Shown here piece after piece: positions 25,892 through 36,149 of a DNA stretch of 64,000 bases. Below the pieces are notes generated by a model, which saw only the letters and a list, made by a program, of their open reading frames with translations, was not told the origin of the DNA and did no database searches. Source of the stretch: Spirosoma oryzicola (GTDB taxonomy: Bacteria; Bacteroidota; Bacteroidia; Cytophagales; Spirosomataceae); NCBI RefSeq assembly GCF_021233055.1, contig NZ_CP089540.1, positions 176,129-240,128 on the forward strand. The letters run 5' to 3'. The translations under genes and the position numbers were made by a program. The number at the start of each line of letters is the position of its first letter. Within the stretch, counting starts at the first letter, position 1.

Positions 25892-27670
25892 AAATGAATA
25901 GAGATCGAGTGAAACCCTTATATGATAAGTCAAAAAAGACGTTCACATGTACTGTTTTTGGTATGGCTCCGCCACTTCAGTCCCATACGAAGACTTCCAC
26001 TCAAAAATTTCCAAAATCGAAGTGATTTTTTACTGGCGAGATCATATTGGATCTCTGAAACTTTTCTATCCGTCAGTCTTTGTTTCGGTAAGTACAAGGA
26101 CTATTCAAAGCATCAGTTTCTACCGTCTGCGAAACAGTAAACAAATGTAAAATGAAAATAATTATAATAAAAAATCGTAGAATTCCACTTTATTAACCGG
26201 TGCATAAATGCAAGTTGATGCCTACAACTGAAGTAAACTATTCCTTCATCGGTGAGAAAACATAAACATTCACATGAACATAATCCCATCAGAATAATAA
26301 TATATAATTGAGTGTTTGTGTACAAGTTCAGGTATTTAATTTTCTAGTGTTGAACGTAAAAATTATTTTAAACTATACTTAATTTTCTACACTAGCCCCT
26401 AGGTGCAATTTATCTACACAACTGTTTAGTGTCAACACATAAATTATTATTGTCTTTTAATGGACGGTAACCTACTATCTTCAATAACTGTCCACATACA
26501 TACCAGACGTACTCAAACGTGAATTTTTGTTTAATATTTTTCGCTATCATATACTCTGTGATTAATAAATGCGTAAGTTATTTATTCAAAAGGATTATAC
26601 GTAGAAGCTGCTTTAAGTGCCCTACCAGACAAACTTTTAAAGAATAAACCTTTTGTTAATCAGTTGATTATAATTAAAACTTTATTTTCACAACTTTCTC
26701 ACTGCATTACTATTTCTACACTTTCTATACGTATTGTTAGCTATTTCTCATAACAGTATCTTTTCGGCTCTTAAAGCCGTATTTATTCTCTAAAAAATTG
26801 TGGAGTTAGCAAAATATGCTATCTGGTTCCGAAACATGGTCTATAAACGGCTATATAGAACTAAAACAAATAAAAAATATAACACTGTTTTTTGATCAAC
26901 AAGCTGCTCAATGAAAATCAATAATTTTTTAACGAGTAGCCAAATAAAACTGAATATTTCATATGATTGCTTTACCGTTTATTGCTGATATTTAAGCTCT
27001 CATTTTTAGTATATCTATAAAGTGTCTTAACTTTTAATTATTAACAATAACAGTCAGTAAGAGATATTACCTTTATTTAGCGAGTCATTACTTTGAAAAA
27101 ACAAATTCTTATTTTAAAAATCAAAACGTTATACATATCCAATCGATAGTAATTGATTAATATCTAACTATGCAAAAAAATCCTATATATAAATACGGTG
27201 TGGAATACTTATTACTATCAGTCTATCTTTCACAATTCAACTTTTTAACTAGTTCTATACTACCTATTTTACTCTTAGCTTAAACTAAGAAAGCTATTTT
27301 TAATAATTCATAAATTGATGCACAAATTCAGTATAGGAATCAAATAATTATAAAAGCAAAGTTGGAATTACGCTAGTAAGTTATTTAACTGAACTTTTTG
27401 CGAGTTTACTATAGGCAGTAATAGTTCTATCATTATTTCATAGATAAGTAAGACCTGACCGCACGATCTGCCAGCATACGAATTACCGGCTAAAATAAGG
27501 GACTTCGTACAACGGTAAATGAAGACATACCTAATTTATCAATAGCCACGAGTACTTGGTACTGAAGTATGAATAATTTCTTACAAGGTGACAACACCAG
27601 AGTACAAATGCTAAATTAGCGCACTCGTTTTCGACGTTCAGGGTATAAACCCATTTGATTTTATTGCTTC
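25892..27670. other. AT-rich intergenic region without recognisable genes
   Basis: About 1.8 kb lies between the divergent wza and MFS genes. It is visibly AT-rich: the 60 bases from 27121 contain only 14 G or C, and the 60 from 26881 contain 18. Short frames exist on both strands, but none has a coherent protein composition or a homologue I recognise. I found no tRNA, repeat array or insertion sequence in it. It must hold the promoters of both neighbouring units. Confidence 0.8.
26142..26149 (-). promoter_or_regulatory. candidate -7 box (TACATTTG) for the glycan operon
   Basis: On the minus strand the bases read TACATTTG, an exact match to the Bacteroidetes TAnnTTTG -7 element, about 250 bases before the wza start. 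There is no good TTTG-type -33 element at the expected distance, only a T-rich run (GATTTTTT), so this is a weak call made from motif and position only. Confidence 0.2.
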
Positions 27671-28858
27671 ATGAGTGTAGCTACACAACCAGGACAAGTA
27701 CTTAAGGCACGCTTGGCCACCCAACTGATTTTTCTTGTCTGCGGACTAGGCATGTCCAGTTGGGCGCCAATGGTTCCGTTTGCCAAAGATCGCTTAGGTC
27801 TAAATGACGCTAATTTAGGTTTGTTATTACTGCTCCTGGGTGGTGGATCCATGCTGATGATGCCCACGTCGGGTTGGCTGGTTGCTCGCCTGGGCAGCCG
27901 TACTGTTATGGCTGGTGCGGCACTGGTGATGGCGGTCGCCTTACCCCTACTGGTTATTCTTTCCTCCACGATAGGCATGGCTATAACACTGTTTATATTC
28001 GGAGCAAGTATCGGCGCTATTGATGTGGCGATGAATGCTCATGGTGTACAAGTGCAGAACCTCTACGGTAAGCCGATTATGTCGTCATTACACGGCTTAT
28101 TCAGCGTGGGCGGCTTATTGGGTTCGCTGTGCTTAGGCTTTTTGATTAAGCTCGGACTAAACCCCGTTTATGCCGCAACGAGTATTGCCGCGCTGATGAT
28201 ACTTATTACGCTGACGCAATACAAGTCTCTTTTTCCTTTAAAAGTAGAACAACAGGCGATTGCCCATTTTTCGGCTGCCGATGAGATGCCAACAACCACT
28301 AACCAGCGGATGGGTTGGTTAGACAATCGGGTTATTTTTTTGGGGTTGATGTGTTTTGCCGTTTTTCTGGCCGAAGGAGCTGTTCTTGATTGGAGTGCAA
28401 TCTTTCTGAGGGATACCAAAGGCATTGAGCCGGAGTTAGCGGGCGTTGGCTACTCGGCCTTTTCGGTTGCCATGGCAACGATGCGTTTGGTCGGTGATCG
28501 GCTGGTAGCCCGTCTGAACAGTAGAACGGTTGTGGTCGGAGGTAGCTTGTTGGGAGCCGTGGGTTTGGGTATCGCGGTCTTGAGTCCCTGGATAGCTGGG
28601 GCGCTGATCGGCTTTATCCTGCTAGGCTTGGGTGCGGCTAATATTGTACCCGTATTTTTCAGCGAAGCAGGGAGGTTACCTGGTGTCTCGCCAACGGTGA
28701 GTTTACCTGCTATTACAACCATTGGGTATACAGGAATGCTGGCAGGTCCGGCTTTGCTGGGTTTTATCGCTCAACAGGCTTCGTTGAGTATTGCATTAGG
28801 CTTTATAACCTTGATTTTGTTGCTGGTAGCACTGAGTTATAGCCTGAAAAAAAGCTGA
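27671..28858 (+). CDS. MFS transporter, YbjJ-like
   Basis: A 395-residue protein with about 12 membrane helices. The first half shows MSSWAPMVPFAKDRLGLND and SGWLVARLGSRTV, the conserved loop between helices 2 and 3 (G-x-x-x-D/R-x-x-G-R type). FGASIGAIDVAMNAHGV and SSLHGLFSVGGLLGS are typical of the YbjJ/fucose-permease-like branch. The substrate cannot be read from sequence. It has its own terminator 30 bases downstream. It stands alone on the plus strand and is not obviously linked to its neighbours. Confidence 0.87.
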   Translation: MSVATQPGQVLKARLATQLIFLVCGLGMSSWAPMVPFAKDRLGLNDANLGLLLLLLGGGSMLMMPTSGWLVARLGSRTVMAGAALVMAVALPLLVILSSTIGMAITLFIFGASIGAIDVAMNAHGVQVQNLYGKPIMSSLHGLFSVGGLLGSLCLGFLIKLGLNPVYAATSIAALMILITLTQYKSLFPLKVEQQAIAHFSAADEMPTTTNQRMGWLDNRVIFLGLMCFAVFLAEGAVLDWSAIFLRDTKGIEPELAGVGYSAFSVAMATMRLVGDRLVARLNSRTVVVGGSLLGAVGLGIAVLSPWIAGALIGFILLGLGAANIVPVFFSEAGRLPGVSPTVSLPAITTIGYTGMLAGPALLGFIAQQASLSIALGFITLILLLVALSYSLKKS

Positions 28859-28887
28859 GCCATTACTGCCACAGATTAATTGTAAGG

Positions 28888-28920
28888 ATAGCTGTCTTCC
28901 AGAAGACAGCTATTTTTTAT
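28888..28920 (+). terminator. rho-independent terminator of the MFS gene
   Basis: A perfect 11-base stem (ATAGCTGTCTT with AAGACAGCTAT) around the loop CCAG is followed immediately by a run of T. It lies 29 bases after the MFS stop codon and points the same way. Confidence 0.85.
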
Positions 28921-29021
28921 TGAAAGCTAGCCCGACTATGGCTACAACTAACATCATTTCGGCTACTCTTATGGATTGGAAACAGCGGAACTTTGCCCCG
29001 TAATCAAACTCTATCAAAATT

Positions 29022-29855
29022 ATGAATCAGCCGAAAACCTGGTTTGTCACCGGTACCTCCAAGGGAATCGGATTCATGTTAGTCAAAGAGCTATTGCAGG
29101 CGGGCCACAACGTGATCGCTACAACGCGCCAACCAGACACTTTACTTGATGCACTGGGAGGCCCTCACGAACACCTGTTGGCTTTGCCCGTAGACTTGTC
29201 GAACGAAGCTAGCGTAAAAAGCGCTGTTCAGCAGGCGATTGACCGCTTTGGCCGCTTGGATATCGTGATCAACAACGCTGGATATGCTTTGCTGGGTAGC
29301 CTCGAAGAAGTGACCGATGAAGAATTTCGTCAATCAATGGATATCAATTTGTTTGGCGCGATCAACGTAATACGCGCTGTGATTCCACCTATGCGCAATC
29401 AGAACAGCGGGCATGTAATTAATATCTCGTCAAATGCAGGCTATGTCGGCTATGGCAATGCGGGTGCTTACAATGCGGCTAAGTTTGCCTTGATCGGTAT
29501 CTCGGAAGCGCTCGCGCTGGAAACTCAACCGTTCGGTATAAAGGTGACGGTTGTCGCACCGGGTCAGTTCAGAACCAACTTTATGGACAAAGGCTCTATG
29601 CAGTTTGCCAAAAACAGGATAGCAGCTTATGAACTCGACAAAGCCGAGCAACTATGGAATGATTTTAGTGGACAGCAGGCGGGGGACCCTCTGAAACTCG
29701 TAACCATTTTGATGGAGTTAGTCAATCATCCGGCCCCACCCCTGCATCTACTGCTAGGGCCTGATACGTACGAGTTAATCCAGACCCATCGCCAGCGCGA
29801 AAAAGAAGAGTTTGATGCCTGGAAAACCGTAAGTTTATCGACAAATTTTGATTAA
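29022..29855 (+). CDS. short-chain dehydrogenase/reductase
   Basis: A 277-residue classical SDR. The cofactor loop TGTSKGIG is at residues 10-17, NNAG at 84-87, catalytic Ser in NISSNAG near 136, and Tyr150 and Lys154 in AYNAAK. ALETQPFGIKVTVVAPGQFRT is the usual conserved PG region. An Arg after the first beta strand (TTRQPDT, residue 36) suggests NADP. The substrate is unknown. It is followed after 44 bases by an AraC-type regulator in the same direction, a pairing common for SDRs induced by or regulated with aromatic or aldehyde substrates. Confidence 0.9.
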   Translation: MNQPKTWFVTGTSKGIGFMLVKELLQAGHNVIATTRQPDTLLDALGGPHEHLLALPVDLSNEASVKSAVQQAIDRFGRLDIVINNAGYALLGSLEEVTDEEFRQSMDINLFGAINVIRAVIPPMRNQNSGHVINISSNAGYVGYGNAGAYNAAKFALIGISEALALETQPFGIKVTVVAPGQFRTNFMDKGSMQFAKNRIAAYELDKAEQLWNDFSGQQAGDPLKLVTILMELVNHPAPPLHLLLGPDTYELIQTHRQREKEEFDAWKTVSLSTNFD

Positions 29856-29899
29856 GGTCAGGCTCTACATTAGGTTTTAAACGATTTGTAACTCAACCG

Positions 29900-30814
29900 A
29901 TGGCTTCTCCTTATTTCATCCAATCCATTTCCCAGTTGCATCAGCTACTTCGTATCGACAAACCGGATAACCCTCTAGTTAGCGTCATTGACTTTTCTCA
30001 AATAACCTGTTTCTCCGACGAGCAGCTACGTAGTGTGATATACAATTTCTATTGCATTGCCTTAAAGAAAAACTTTCAGGGAAAGATGCGATACGGTCAG
30101 AACACGTATGATTTTGACGAGGGTGTGATGACGTTCTTTGCACCGGGTCAGGTGGTTACCACCGAGATTGTTGATGACCTTCGCCTGACGGGGTGGTGGT
30201 TGGTGATGCACCCTGATTTTGTGCAGGATGCTCCGCTTGCCCGGAAAATTAAAACGTACGATTACTTTTCTTATGCGGTCCACGAAGCATTGCATCTCTC
30301 GGCAAAGGAAGAAACCATTCTGGACTTTATTGTGAGTACAATCAAACAGGAAATCGGTGCGGCCATCGACACGTATTCGTATGATATCATTAGCTCACAG
30401 ATTCAGGTATTGCTTGATTACTGCGCCCGCTTTTATAACCGTCAGTTTATCAGCCGTAAGCTTGTCAACAAGACCTCATTGGCGCGATTCGACGACGCAT
30501 TGAATCGCTATGTGAACAGCGCGCTATTAGCGGAATCGGGACCACCCTCGGTCCAGTATCTGGCGGATCAACTAGCCATGTCCCCGTCCTACCTGAGCAG
30601 TATGTTACGCTCTCTTACGGGGCAAAACGCGCAACAGCATATTCATAACCGCCTGATTGAGAAAGCAAAGGAATTGCTAATCACTACGGAGCTGACTGTT
30701 AGCGAGGTAGCCTACTTACTAGGTTTTGCCCATGCTCAATCGTTCAACAAGTTATTCAAGAATAAAACCCGGCAATCACCGCTTCGCTTTCGTAGTGTGC
30801 ACCGACTTCATTGA
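29900..30814 (+). CDS. AraC-family transcriptional regulator
   Basis: A 304-residue protein. The N-terminal ~190 residues look like a cupin-like ligand domain (MRYGQNTYDFDEGVMTFFAPGQV). The C-terminal ~100 residues are a double helix-turn-helix: PPSVQYLADQLAMSPSYLSSMLR, then LTVSEVAYLLGFAHAQSFNKLFK, ending in QSPLRFR, which is the AraC signature. It probably controls the SDR gene just upstream or itself; no operator was identified. Confidence 0.9.
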   Translation: MASPYFIQSISQLHQLLRIDKPDNPLVSVIDFSQITCFSDEQLRSVIYNFYCIALKKNFQGKMRYGQNTYDFDEGVMTFFAPGQVVTTEIVDDLRLTGWWLVMHPDFVQDAPLARKIKTYDYFSYAVHEALHLSAKEETILDFIVSTIKQEIGAAIDTYSYDIISSQIQVLLDYCARFYNRQFISRKLVNKTSLARFDDALNRYVNSALLAESGPPSVQYLADQLAMSPSYLSSMLRSLTGQNAQQHIHNRLIEKAKELLITTELTVSEVAYLLGFAHAQSFNKLFKNKTRQSPLRFRSVHRLH

Positions 30815-30863
30815 CAGACGTAGCCCTATTTTCAGCCATCTGCCTTCTTTTTTGATCAACAAA

Positions 30864-30895
30864 GACGCCCACACCGGTTGACTGGTGTGGGCGTC
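30864..30895. terminator. hairpin between convergent genes, probable bidirectional terminator
   Basis: A perfect 12-base stem (GACGCCCACACC with GGTGTGGGCGTC) encloses an 8-base loop. It sits between the AraC stop and the stop of the minus-strand glucosidase, 20 bases from the latter. There is only a weak T-run on the minus-strand side, so efficiency is uncertain. Confidence 0.6.
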
Positions 30896-30915
30896 AGAAT
30901 TATCCGGCTTACTTA

Positions 30916-33531
30916 CTACAAACGAGTCACGAGCGCCGTCCATCCCGTCTGGTGGCTCGCCCCTAAGCCACGGGACGTGTCGCCATCGAAATGCTCATAG
31001 AACAAGATCAGATCCTTGAAATGCGGGTCCGTCGCATAAATGGTGTCGGTGCCGTGGCACGGACGTTCTCCTTTCTCATTCGGTCGGAACGCATGCCATA
31101 GCCGCTTCGACAGAAATGCAGCTGCATCATTTAGCGTACCTTTGTTATCGCTCCCTGACGGTAAAGCCACCTGTACACGATCACCGTAGTAATTACCGAA
31201 TTCCTGTAAGGCCCCTACGATGAAGAAATTAAGCGGATACCAGACCGGCCCGCGCCAATTCGAGTTACCACCGAACATCTTCGTATCCGACTCGCCTGGC
31301 GTATAGTGAATTTCGTTTTCTTCTCCGGCAATTTCCATCGTAAATGGCTCTTCGTACACTTTCGACAGCGAACGGATTCCGCCCGGTGCCAGTAATTCAG
31401 CTTCCGAGAAAAGGAAACCACTAAGTCGTTCTAGCTGATTGGCAGATAACAGCCCGAAAAGAATACAGTCTTTCTCCGGATCTTCGTTGATGACGCAATA
31501 GCACGGATTTTCCGAGGGCGGATTTTTAAGATAGTCTTGTACTTTCTGGTAGAACGAAGGTAACGCCGAAGCTGTCTCGTGATCGAGTGTCATGACCGCA
31601 AACAAATTAGCCAGCCCGACTAAGGAGCGGAGCGGAATCGGAATTTTTTCACCGTCGGGCATGTGCAACACATCGTAGGTAAATCCGTTGTTGCTTTCCT
31701 CATCGTCGTCGTCGATCCACAGCGTCGCTACCCGCTGTAGCGCATTACTAATTCGAATGTAATGATCAAAGTAGTAACAGCTAAGTGGCTCGTAAACGTC
31801 GGGATCTTTCTGAGCTAGTTCAACGGCGATACGCATCATGTAAAGCGTATATGTAGCCATCCAGGCAGTAGCATCAGCCTGATCCAACGTTCCTCCGCCC
31901 GGTATTTCTTCGTTACGATCAAACAGGCTTATGTTGTCCAGCCCCAAAAAGCCACCCTGAAACAACCCATCTTCTTTTCCGCTCACCTGATTTGTCCACC
32001 ATTCGTAGTTCGGACGCAGGCGATCAAACATGGTTATCAGGAAGTCGTAATCCTTTTTGTCCGTTAGTTCGCGCTCCCGGCGGTAGAAAAGCCAGCTAAT
32101 GGCTGCTCGTAAGGGCGGATTGGCCGCTGAGAAATCCCACTCATAGGCTGGTAAGCGCCCATCAGGAGCCTGATACTGAGGATCGGCGTGCAGGTAAAGC
32201 TGGTGTTTGGCAAATTCAAGATCAATATCCTCGACGGCAATGGATTGAAACGCCTGATCCCAGGCCGCAAACCAAGGGTACTCCCACTTGTCGGGCATGA
32301 TCATAATGTGCTCTGCGTTCAGGTGCTGCCAATCGGCATTACGCCCGTTCCAACGTTCGGCAGGTGGAATTGGGTGGCCGGGATCGCCCTCCAGCCAGCG
32401 ACGTACATTGTAATGGTAATACTGTTTCGACCAGAGTAAACCCGCCCAGGCCTGGCGTTTGATTTGAGCGTCATCGGGCGTGTTGCCTTCGGTAAGCGGT
32501 GCATAAAATTCATCCGCTTCTTTCTTGCGCTCAGCAAAAATGGCGTCGAACTCGTCGTCTAATGATGCATCCGACTGCTGACTTAACCGCAAACAAACCG
32601 TTGTCGACTGTCCAGCGTCGAGTGTAAGCTTGTAGACTGGTGCGCATTTCGTACCTGTTGGTTGCTCATCAAACGGCGAAGTCTGTCCTGTGGTTATCGC
32701 ATCGTGAAAAGCGTCTTTCACGAAAGGTGATTCGTTTTGGTTACCAAATACGCGCTCCTGGTTTGTTTCGTTTTCGGTAACCAAGATGGTATCGGTTGGG
32801 TGGAAGGTAAGTGTGTACGTTCCCAGACTTTCGTGCACAGCCCGCAGGTGACTTGCATCAACTTTTTCGATGGCTGGCTTTTGCGTTTCGGGATGAAACG
32901 ACCACCGATTTCGAAACCACAGCGTAGGCAACAGGTACAATGTTGCTTCTTTGTCAGCCCGGTTGTGGATTGTCAAGCGAATCAGGATATCATCGGTATC
33001 TTTTTTAGCATATTCTACCTCTACGTCGAAATAAGCGCTGTCGTTGAAGATGCCCGTATCCAGTAGCTCAAACTCCCGCTCGGATTGATCACGCTTTGCA
33101 TTTTCGTCAACGAGCTGATCATAGGGAAAAGCCGTCTGCGGATATTTGTATAACATCCGCATGTAACTGTGCGTCGGCGTATTATCCAGGTAGTAATACA
33201 ATTCCTTTACGTCTTCCCCGTGATTACCCTGCTCGTTAGAAATGCCGAACATCCGTTCTTTCAGGTAAGGGTCCTGACCGTTCCAGAGCGAGAGTGCAAA
33301 ACAAAGCGTTTGGGTTTCGTCGGATATTCCGCCAAGGCCATCTTCTCCCCAGCGGTATACCCGCATCCGGGCGTGCTCGTACGGAAAAGCATCCCAGGCT
33401 TCTCCTTCAGCCGTATAATCTTCCCGAACAGTTCCCCACTGCCGTTCAGAAAGGTAAGGTCCCCATTTGTACCAGTTTTCTTCTTTAGCCCATTGTCTCG
33501 ATAATCGTTGTTTCTCCAGGTTGTTATCCAT
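30916..33531 (-). CDS. GH63-type glucosidase (MGH1-like glycoside hydrolase)
   Basis: An 871-residue protein without a signal peptide, so probably cytoplasmic. The N-terminus (WYKWGPYLSERQWGTVRED) and an (alpha/alpha)6-type C-terminal half are those of bacterial proteins related to mannosyl-oligosaccharide glucosidase. Visible blocks include WEYPWFAAWDQAFQ near the start of the catalytic half, GLFQGGFLGLDNI, and FGGNSNWRGPVWYPLN near the end, where family members hold catalytic acids. It is followed 50 bases upstream on the same strand by a luciferase-like flavin enzyme. The natural substrate is likely an alpha-glucoside such as a mannosylglycerate or glucosyl conjugate, but this is not certain. 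Confidence 0.85.
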   Translation of the reverse strand: MDNNLEKQRLSRQWAKEENWYKWGPYLSERQWGTVREDYTAEGEAWDAFPYEHARMRVYRWGEDGLGGISDETQTLCFALSLWNGQDPYLKERMFGISNEQGNHGEDVKELYYYLDNTPTHSYMRMLYKYPQTAFPYDQLVDENAKRDQSEREFELLDTGIFNDSAYFDVEVEYAKKDTDDILIRLTIHNRADKEATLYLLPTLWFRNRWSFHPETQKPAIEKVDASHLRAVHESLGTYTLTFHPTDTILVTENETNQERVFGNQNESPFVKDAFHDAITTGQTSPFDEQPTGTKCAPVYKLTLDAGQSTTVCLRLSQQSDASLDDEFDAIFAERKKEADEFYAPLTEGNTPDDAQIKRQAWAGLLWSKQYYHYNVRRWLEGDPGHPIPPAERWNGRNADWQHLNAEHIMIMPDKWEYPWFAAWDQAFQSIAVEDIDLEFAKHQLYLHADPQYQAPDGRLPAYEWDFSAANPPLRAAISWLFYRRERELTDKKDYDFLITMFDRLRPNYEWWTNQVSGKEDGLFQGGFLGLDNISLFDRNEEIPGGGTLDQADATAWMATYTLYMMRIAVELAQKDPDVYEPLSCYYFDHYIRISNALQRVATLWIDDDDEESNNGFTYDVLHMPDGEKIPIPLRSLVGLANLFAVMTLDHETASALPSFYQKVQDYLKNPPSENPCYCVINEDPEKDCILFGLLSANQLERLSGFLFSEAELLAPGGIRSLSKVYEEPFTMEIAGEENEIHYTPGESDTKMFGGNSNWRGPVWYPLNFFIVGALQEFGNYYGDRVQVALPSGSDNKGTLNDAAAFLSKRLWHAFRPNEKGERPCHGTDTIYATDPHFKDLILFYEHFDGDTSRGLGASHQTGWTALVTRL

Positions 33532-33581
33532 TCGTAAATTGTTGTTTTGGGGGTAATTCGTCGTTGAGTAAGGGGTACTAA

Positions 33582-34553
33582 TTAATTGGTATGCTTAAAA
33601 ACGTGGGGCAACACATGCGTACCAAAGTCGTCGATAAACGCCTGCTGTTCTAGATTGACATTATGTAACGATAGCTGTTCGAACCCTAGGGATTGGTATT
33701 CAAGCAGCCAGTCGACATATTGATTATGATCAGCTGACACGTGGACGAACTTTTCGACCGCAGCAACGTCAACCATTGATGCCGCATCATCAAAGTAGCT
33801 AGGCATCCGTAGTTCAGTCATTACACTATTGGGGAAAACATTGCCGCGCCACTGGTCATAAGCACCCTGTCGCGCTTGCTCCAAATCGGATGTATAAGAA
33901 AGCTGTACCTTGAGAAACATCGGTTTGCCTGATCCTCCACCTTGCCGAAAAGCGTCCACAACCTGTCGCAATTCGTCGATTGGCCGGGATGTTGTAATCA
34001 GGGCATCTGCCCAACTACCTACCCATTCGGCAGTTTTACTGGTGACGGCTGCTCCTACAATAAGCGGCTTAATCTGGGGGCGTGTGTACAGACGCGCGTC
34101 GTCAACGGTCACCAGGCCACGATGGGTAACCGTCTCGCCGTTCCACAGAGCCCTCATGATATCGACGCACTCTTTCAAGCGCGTATTCCGATCTGCTTTC
34201 GAAGGCCAGCGTTCTCCGTTTATGTGTTCGTTCAGGTACTGGCCCGTCCCGACGGCAATCCAGAAACGTTCGGGAAACATATCGGCCAAAGTAGCCGCGG
34301 CCTGTGCAATAATAGCCGGATTATAGCGCTGTCCGGGCGCATTGACTACGCCAAAAGACAACGACGTCGCCTGTAGAGCAGCGCCCAGCCAGCTCCAGGC
34401 AAAACCACTTTCACCCTGCTTATCACTCCAAGGATGAAAATGGTCAGAGCATGTTCCAGCTGTAAAACCGGCTTGCTCCGCCTGCTGGATGCGAGACAAT
34501 AACTCGCTTGGTTTAAACTGTTCATGGGAAGCGTGATACCCAATTTTGATCAT
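33582..34553 (-). CDS. LLM-class flavin-dependent oxidoreductase
   Basis: A 323-residue (beta/alpha)8-barrel protein of the bacterial luciferase-like superfamily. The start MIKIGYHASHEQFKP, then AEQAGFTAGTCSDHFHPW, the flavin-site AVGTGQYLNEH near residue 100, and TRLKECVDIMRALWNGE are typical of the F420/FMN-dependent glucose-6-phosphate dehydrogenase-like branch. The cofactor in Bacteroidetes is likely FMN, because these bacteria lack F420. It lies 50 bases upstream of the GH63 gene and may share its transcript. The function is unknown. Confidence 0.85.
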   Translation of the reverse strand: MIKIGYHASHEQFKPSELLSRIQQAEQAGFTAGTCSDHFHPWSDKQGESGFAWSWLGAALQATSLSFGVVNAPGQRYNPAIIAQAAATLADMFPERFWIAVGTGQYLNEHINGERWPSKADRNTRLKECVDIMRALWNGETVTHRGLVTVDDARLYTRPQIKPLIVGAAVTSKTAEWVGSWADALITTSRPIDELRQVVDAFRQGGGSGKPMFLKVQLSYTSDLEQARQGAYDQWRGNVFPNSVMTELRMPSYFDDAASMVDVAAVEKFVHVSADHNQYVDWLLEYQSLGFEQLSLHNVNLEQQAFIDDFGTHVLPHVFKHTN

Positions 34554-35035
34554 CTGATTTTAATGGAATTTTAATCAAAAGACCCTGATCAGTTAAAATG
34601 TTTTTAGATATGAGTAATTTCAATTAGCCGTGAAAGCAATCAGAAAGCGTTGCTAGGTAATTTGTTTGCGGAAATCAAGCTAATCGAACGCTGTCTGAAT
34701 GAAGCATTTATAACCGGTGTCAAAACGTAACTTTTACGGCTATTTCAGTTAAGAAAAGGCTTTATTTTACTAATTGAGGCCATTCCCTGACGTATTATCG
34801 CCTTTTAGATCTTCACAGGGAAACGGAAGAAACAGGTCTTAGAGAAGCTATGAGTTTGTGATTACCGACTCGCTAGTAATAGTTTCCTTGTTTGTCGCGC
34901 ATCATTCGCTTGTCCGCGTGAATAAGTTTAAATACTCATGTGAATAGCTCTTTTAAAAACCTATAGCATCTCAGTAGCAGTATTTTTAAATGCTTTATAC
35001 GTTTTGAAAAGACAAGCTATAAAAACACATACGTT
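34554..35035. other. intergenic region, nothing recognised
   Basis: About 480 bases between the divergent flavin oxidoreductase and the small lipoprotein gene. Base composition is AT-rich. A TATACGTTTTG stretch about 35 bases before the lipoprotein ATG vaguely resembles a Bacteroidetes -7 element, but spacing within it is off. No gene, repeat or strong hairpin was seen. Confidence 0.6.
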
Positions 35036-35470
35036 ATGAGAACTTCCTTATTTTCATTGCTTGGTTTTTCTGGTTGTTTACTACTTAGCAGTGCCTGCCA
35101 GCAAGATAAACAGGTATCGGCCTGCACATATGCTCACCAGGTAACGATTGATTCTGAGTGTTATACCGGAAACGGTTTGAGACTAACAGCTACTGACTAT
35201 GGCAATACACCTGACGGTTTTGAGTGGAACGTTATTGCGTTGAAAGACACCTCAGAAAGTTGGGGATGGACTCCTAAAGATGAAAAGATCATCATGACCG
35301 GACTCGACACGTTTACGATACCGGACAGCTTAGTCAGTAATTATGAAGGGTTAATCATCAAGGTAGCGACAAATTGCCAGGGCCAACTAAAACACTCGAA
35401 ATACTACGGTCTAACGAAAACTAGTTCGACAACTGGAAACTGTACTATCTGGCGAGTGCGAACCAACTAA
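35036..35470 (+). CDS. small lipoprotein of unknown function
   Basis: A 144-residue protein. The signal peptide ends in a lipobox (LLSSAC, Cys21). The mature part has four further cysteines (ACTYAH, DSECYTG, TNCQGQ, GNCTIW), which could form two disulfides in the periplasm. The composition is Thr/Ser-rich and beta-prone, like a small Ig-like or adhesion-type domain, but I do not recognise a family. It stands alone, with no obvious operon partner. Confidence 0.7.
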   Translation: MRTSLFSLLGFSGCLLLSSACQQDKQVSACTYAHQVTIDSECYTGNGLRLTATDYGNTPDGFEWNVIALKDTSESWGWTPKDEKIIMTGLDTFTIPDSLVSNYEGLIIKVATNCQGQLKHSKYYGLTKTSSTTGNCTIWRVRTN

Positions 35471-36149
35471 ATAGCGTATACTTTCTAAATTGCTCATCTC
35501 CGTTTACAACCCTACTGCTCACTACTTTCTGCAGATATAAGTCAATACAGGCTGAGCCGGAAACGTCTGTAATGTCGTAATTTGTTTACCATCTAACACA
35601 GCCCTTTACTTCTCATCGGGCTCACGGCTTTCTTTGATCAATCATCCAGGTTTTCTTCTGTTTCAGCTCCAACAGCCGCACCATCAGACGTGCTCCTTTA
35701 GCTTTATCCGACAGCTTAGCCGTTGAACGAACCGCAAGGCTCACCAGCAGTGCCTAAATCAGTCAGGATTACATTGCCCGCTAGCTATTCGCGTGCGTAT
35801 AGGGACTTCATAGCCTGTATTGATGCAACTACGCTGCAAAAAAAGGCCAGACTTATTGGTATTGTTAAGTTTTTAACTCATTTTTGCAACATTGTTGCAT
35901 ATTTGATAATCGTTGCCGTTTTATGACTCCATTGCATATCCAATCCTGCTTGTAAATCAGGACTGGGAAACAGTTTCCATTACCGGATCTAGTACTTCAT
36001 CTCGTTAACGGGCAGTTCGTCAACCAGCCAAAACGCTTTCACCCCTAGAAAGCTACCTAGTCCACATTTCCAACAGCTGCATTTGTTGAAGCGTGTGAAA
36101 GCCCTGCTCAACACCAGTCAGCTCACTTTTTTAATCGCCATTTGCTCCC
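35471..36149. other. intergenic region with possible decayed coding remnants
   Basis: No intact gene is present. On the minus strand two short open stretches, 35622-35753 and about 35989-36107, read as protein-like sequence (for example AKLSDKAKGARLMVRLLELK, and VKAFWLVDELPVNEMKY followed by a stop). They are interrupted by stops and frame changes, as if an older gene had decayed. No family could be named. The region also contains the upstream sequence of the TonB receptor operon. Confidence 0.3.

Noticed and set aside
25922..26325. Short frames at the left end of the AT-rich region
   Set aside because: Low-complexity AT-driven composition (Phe, Tyr, Ile, Asn) and no coherent start; typical of noncoding DNA.
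35723..35926. 67-codon plus-strand frame before the TonB receptor
   Set aside because: It overlaps stretches that look more protein-like on the minus strand and has no recognisable domain.
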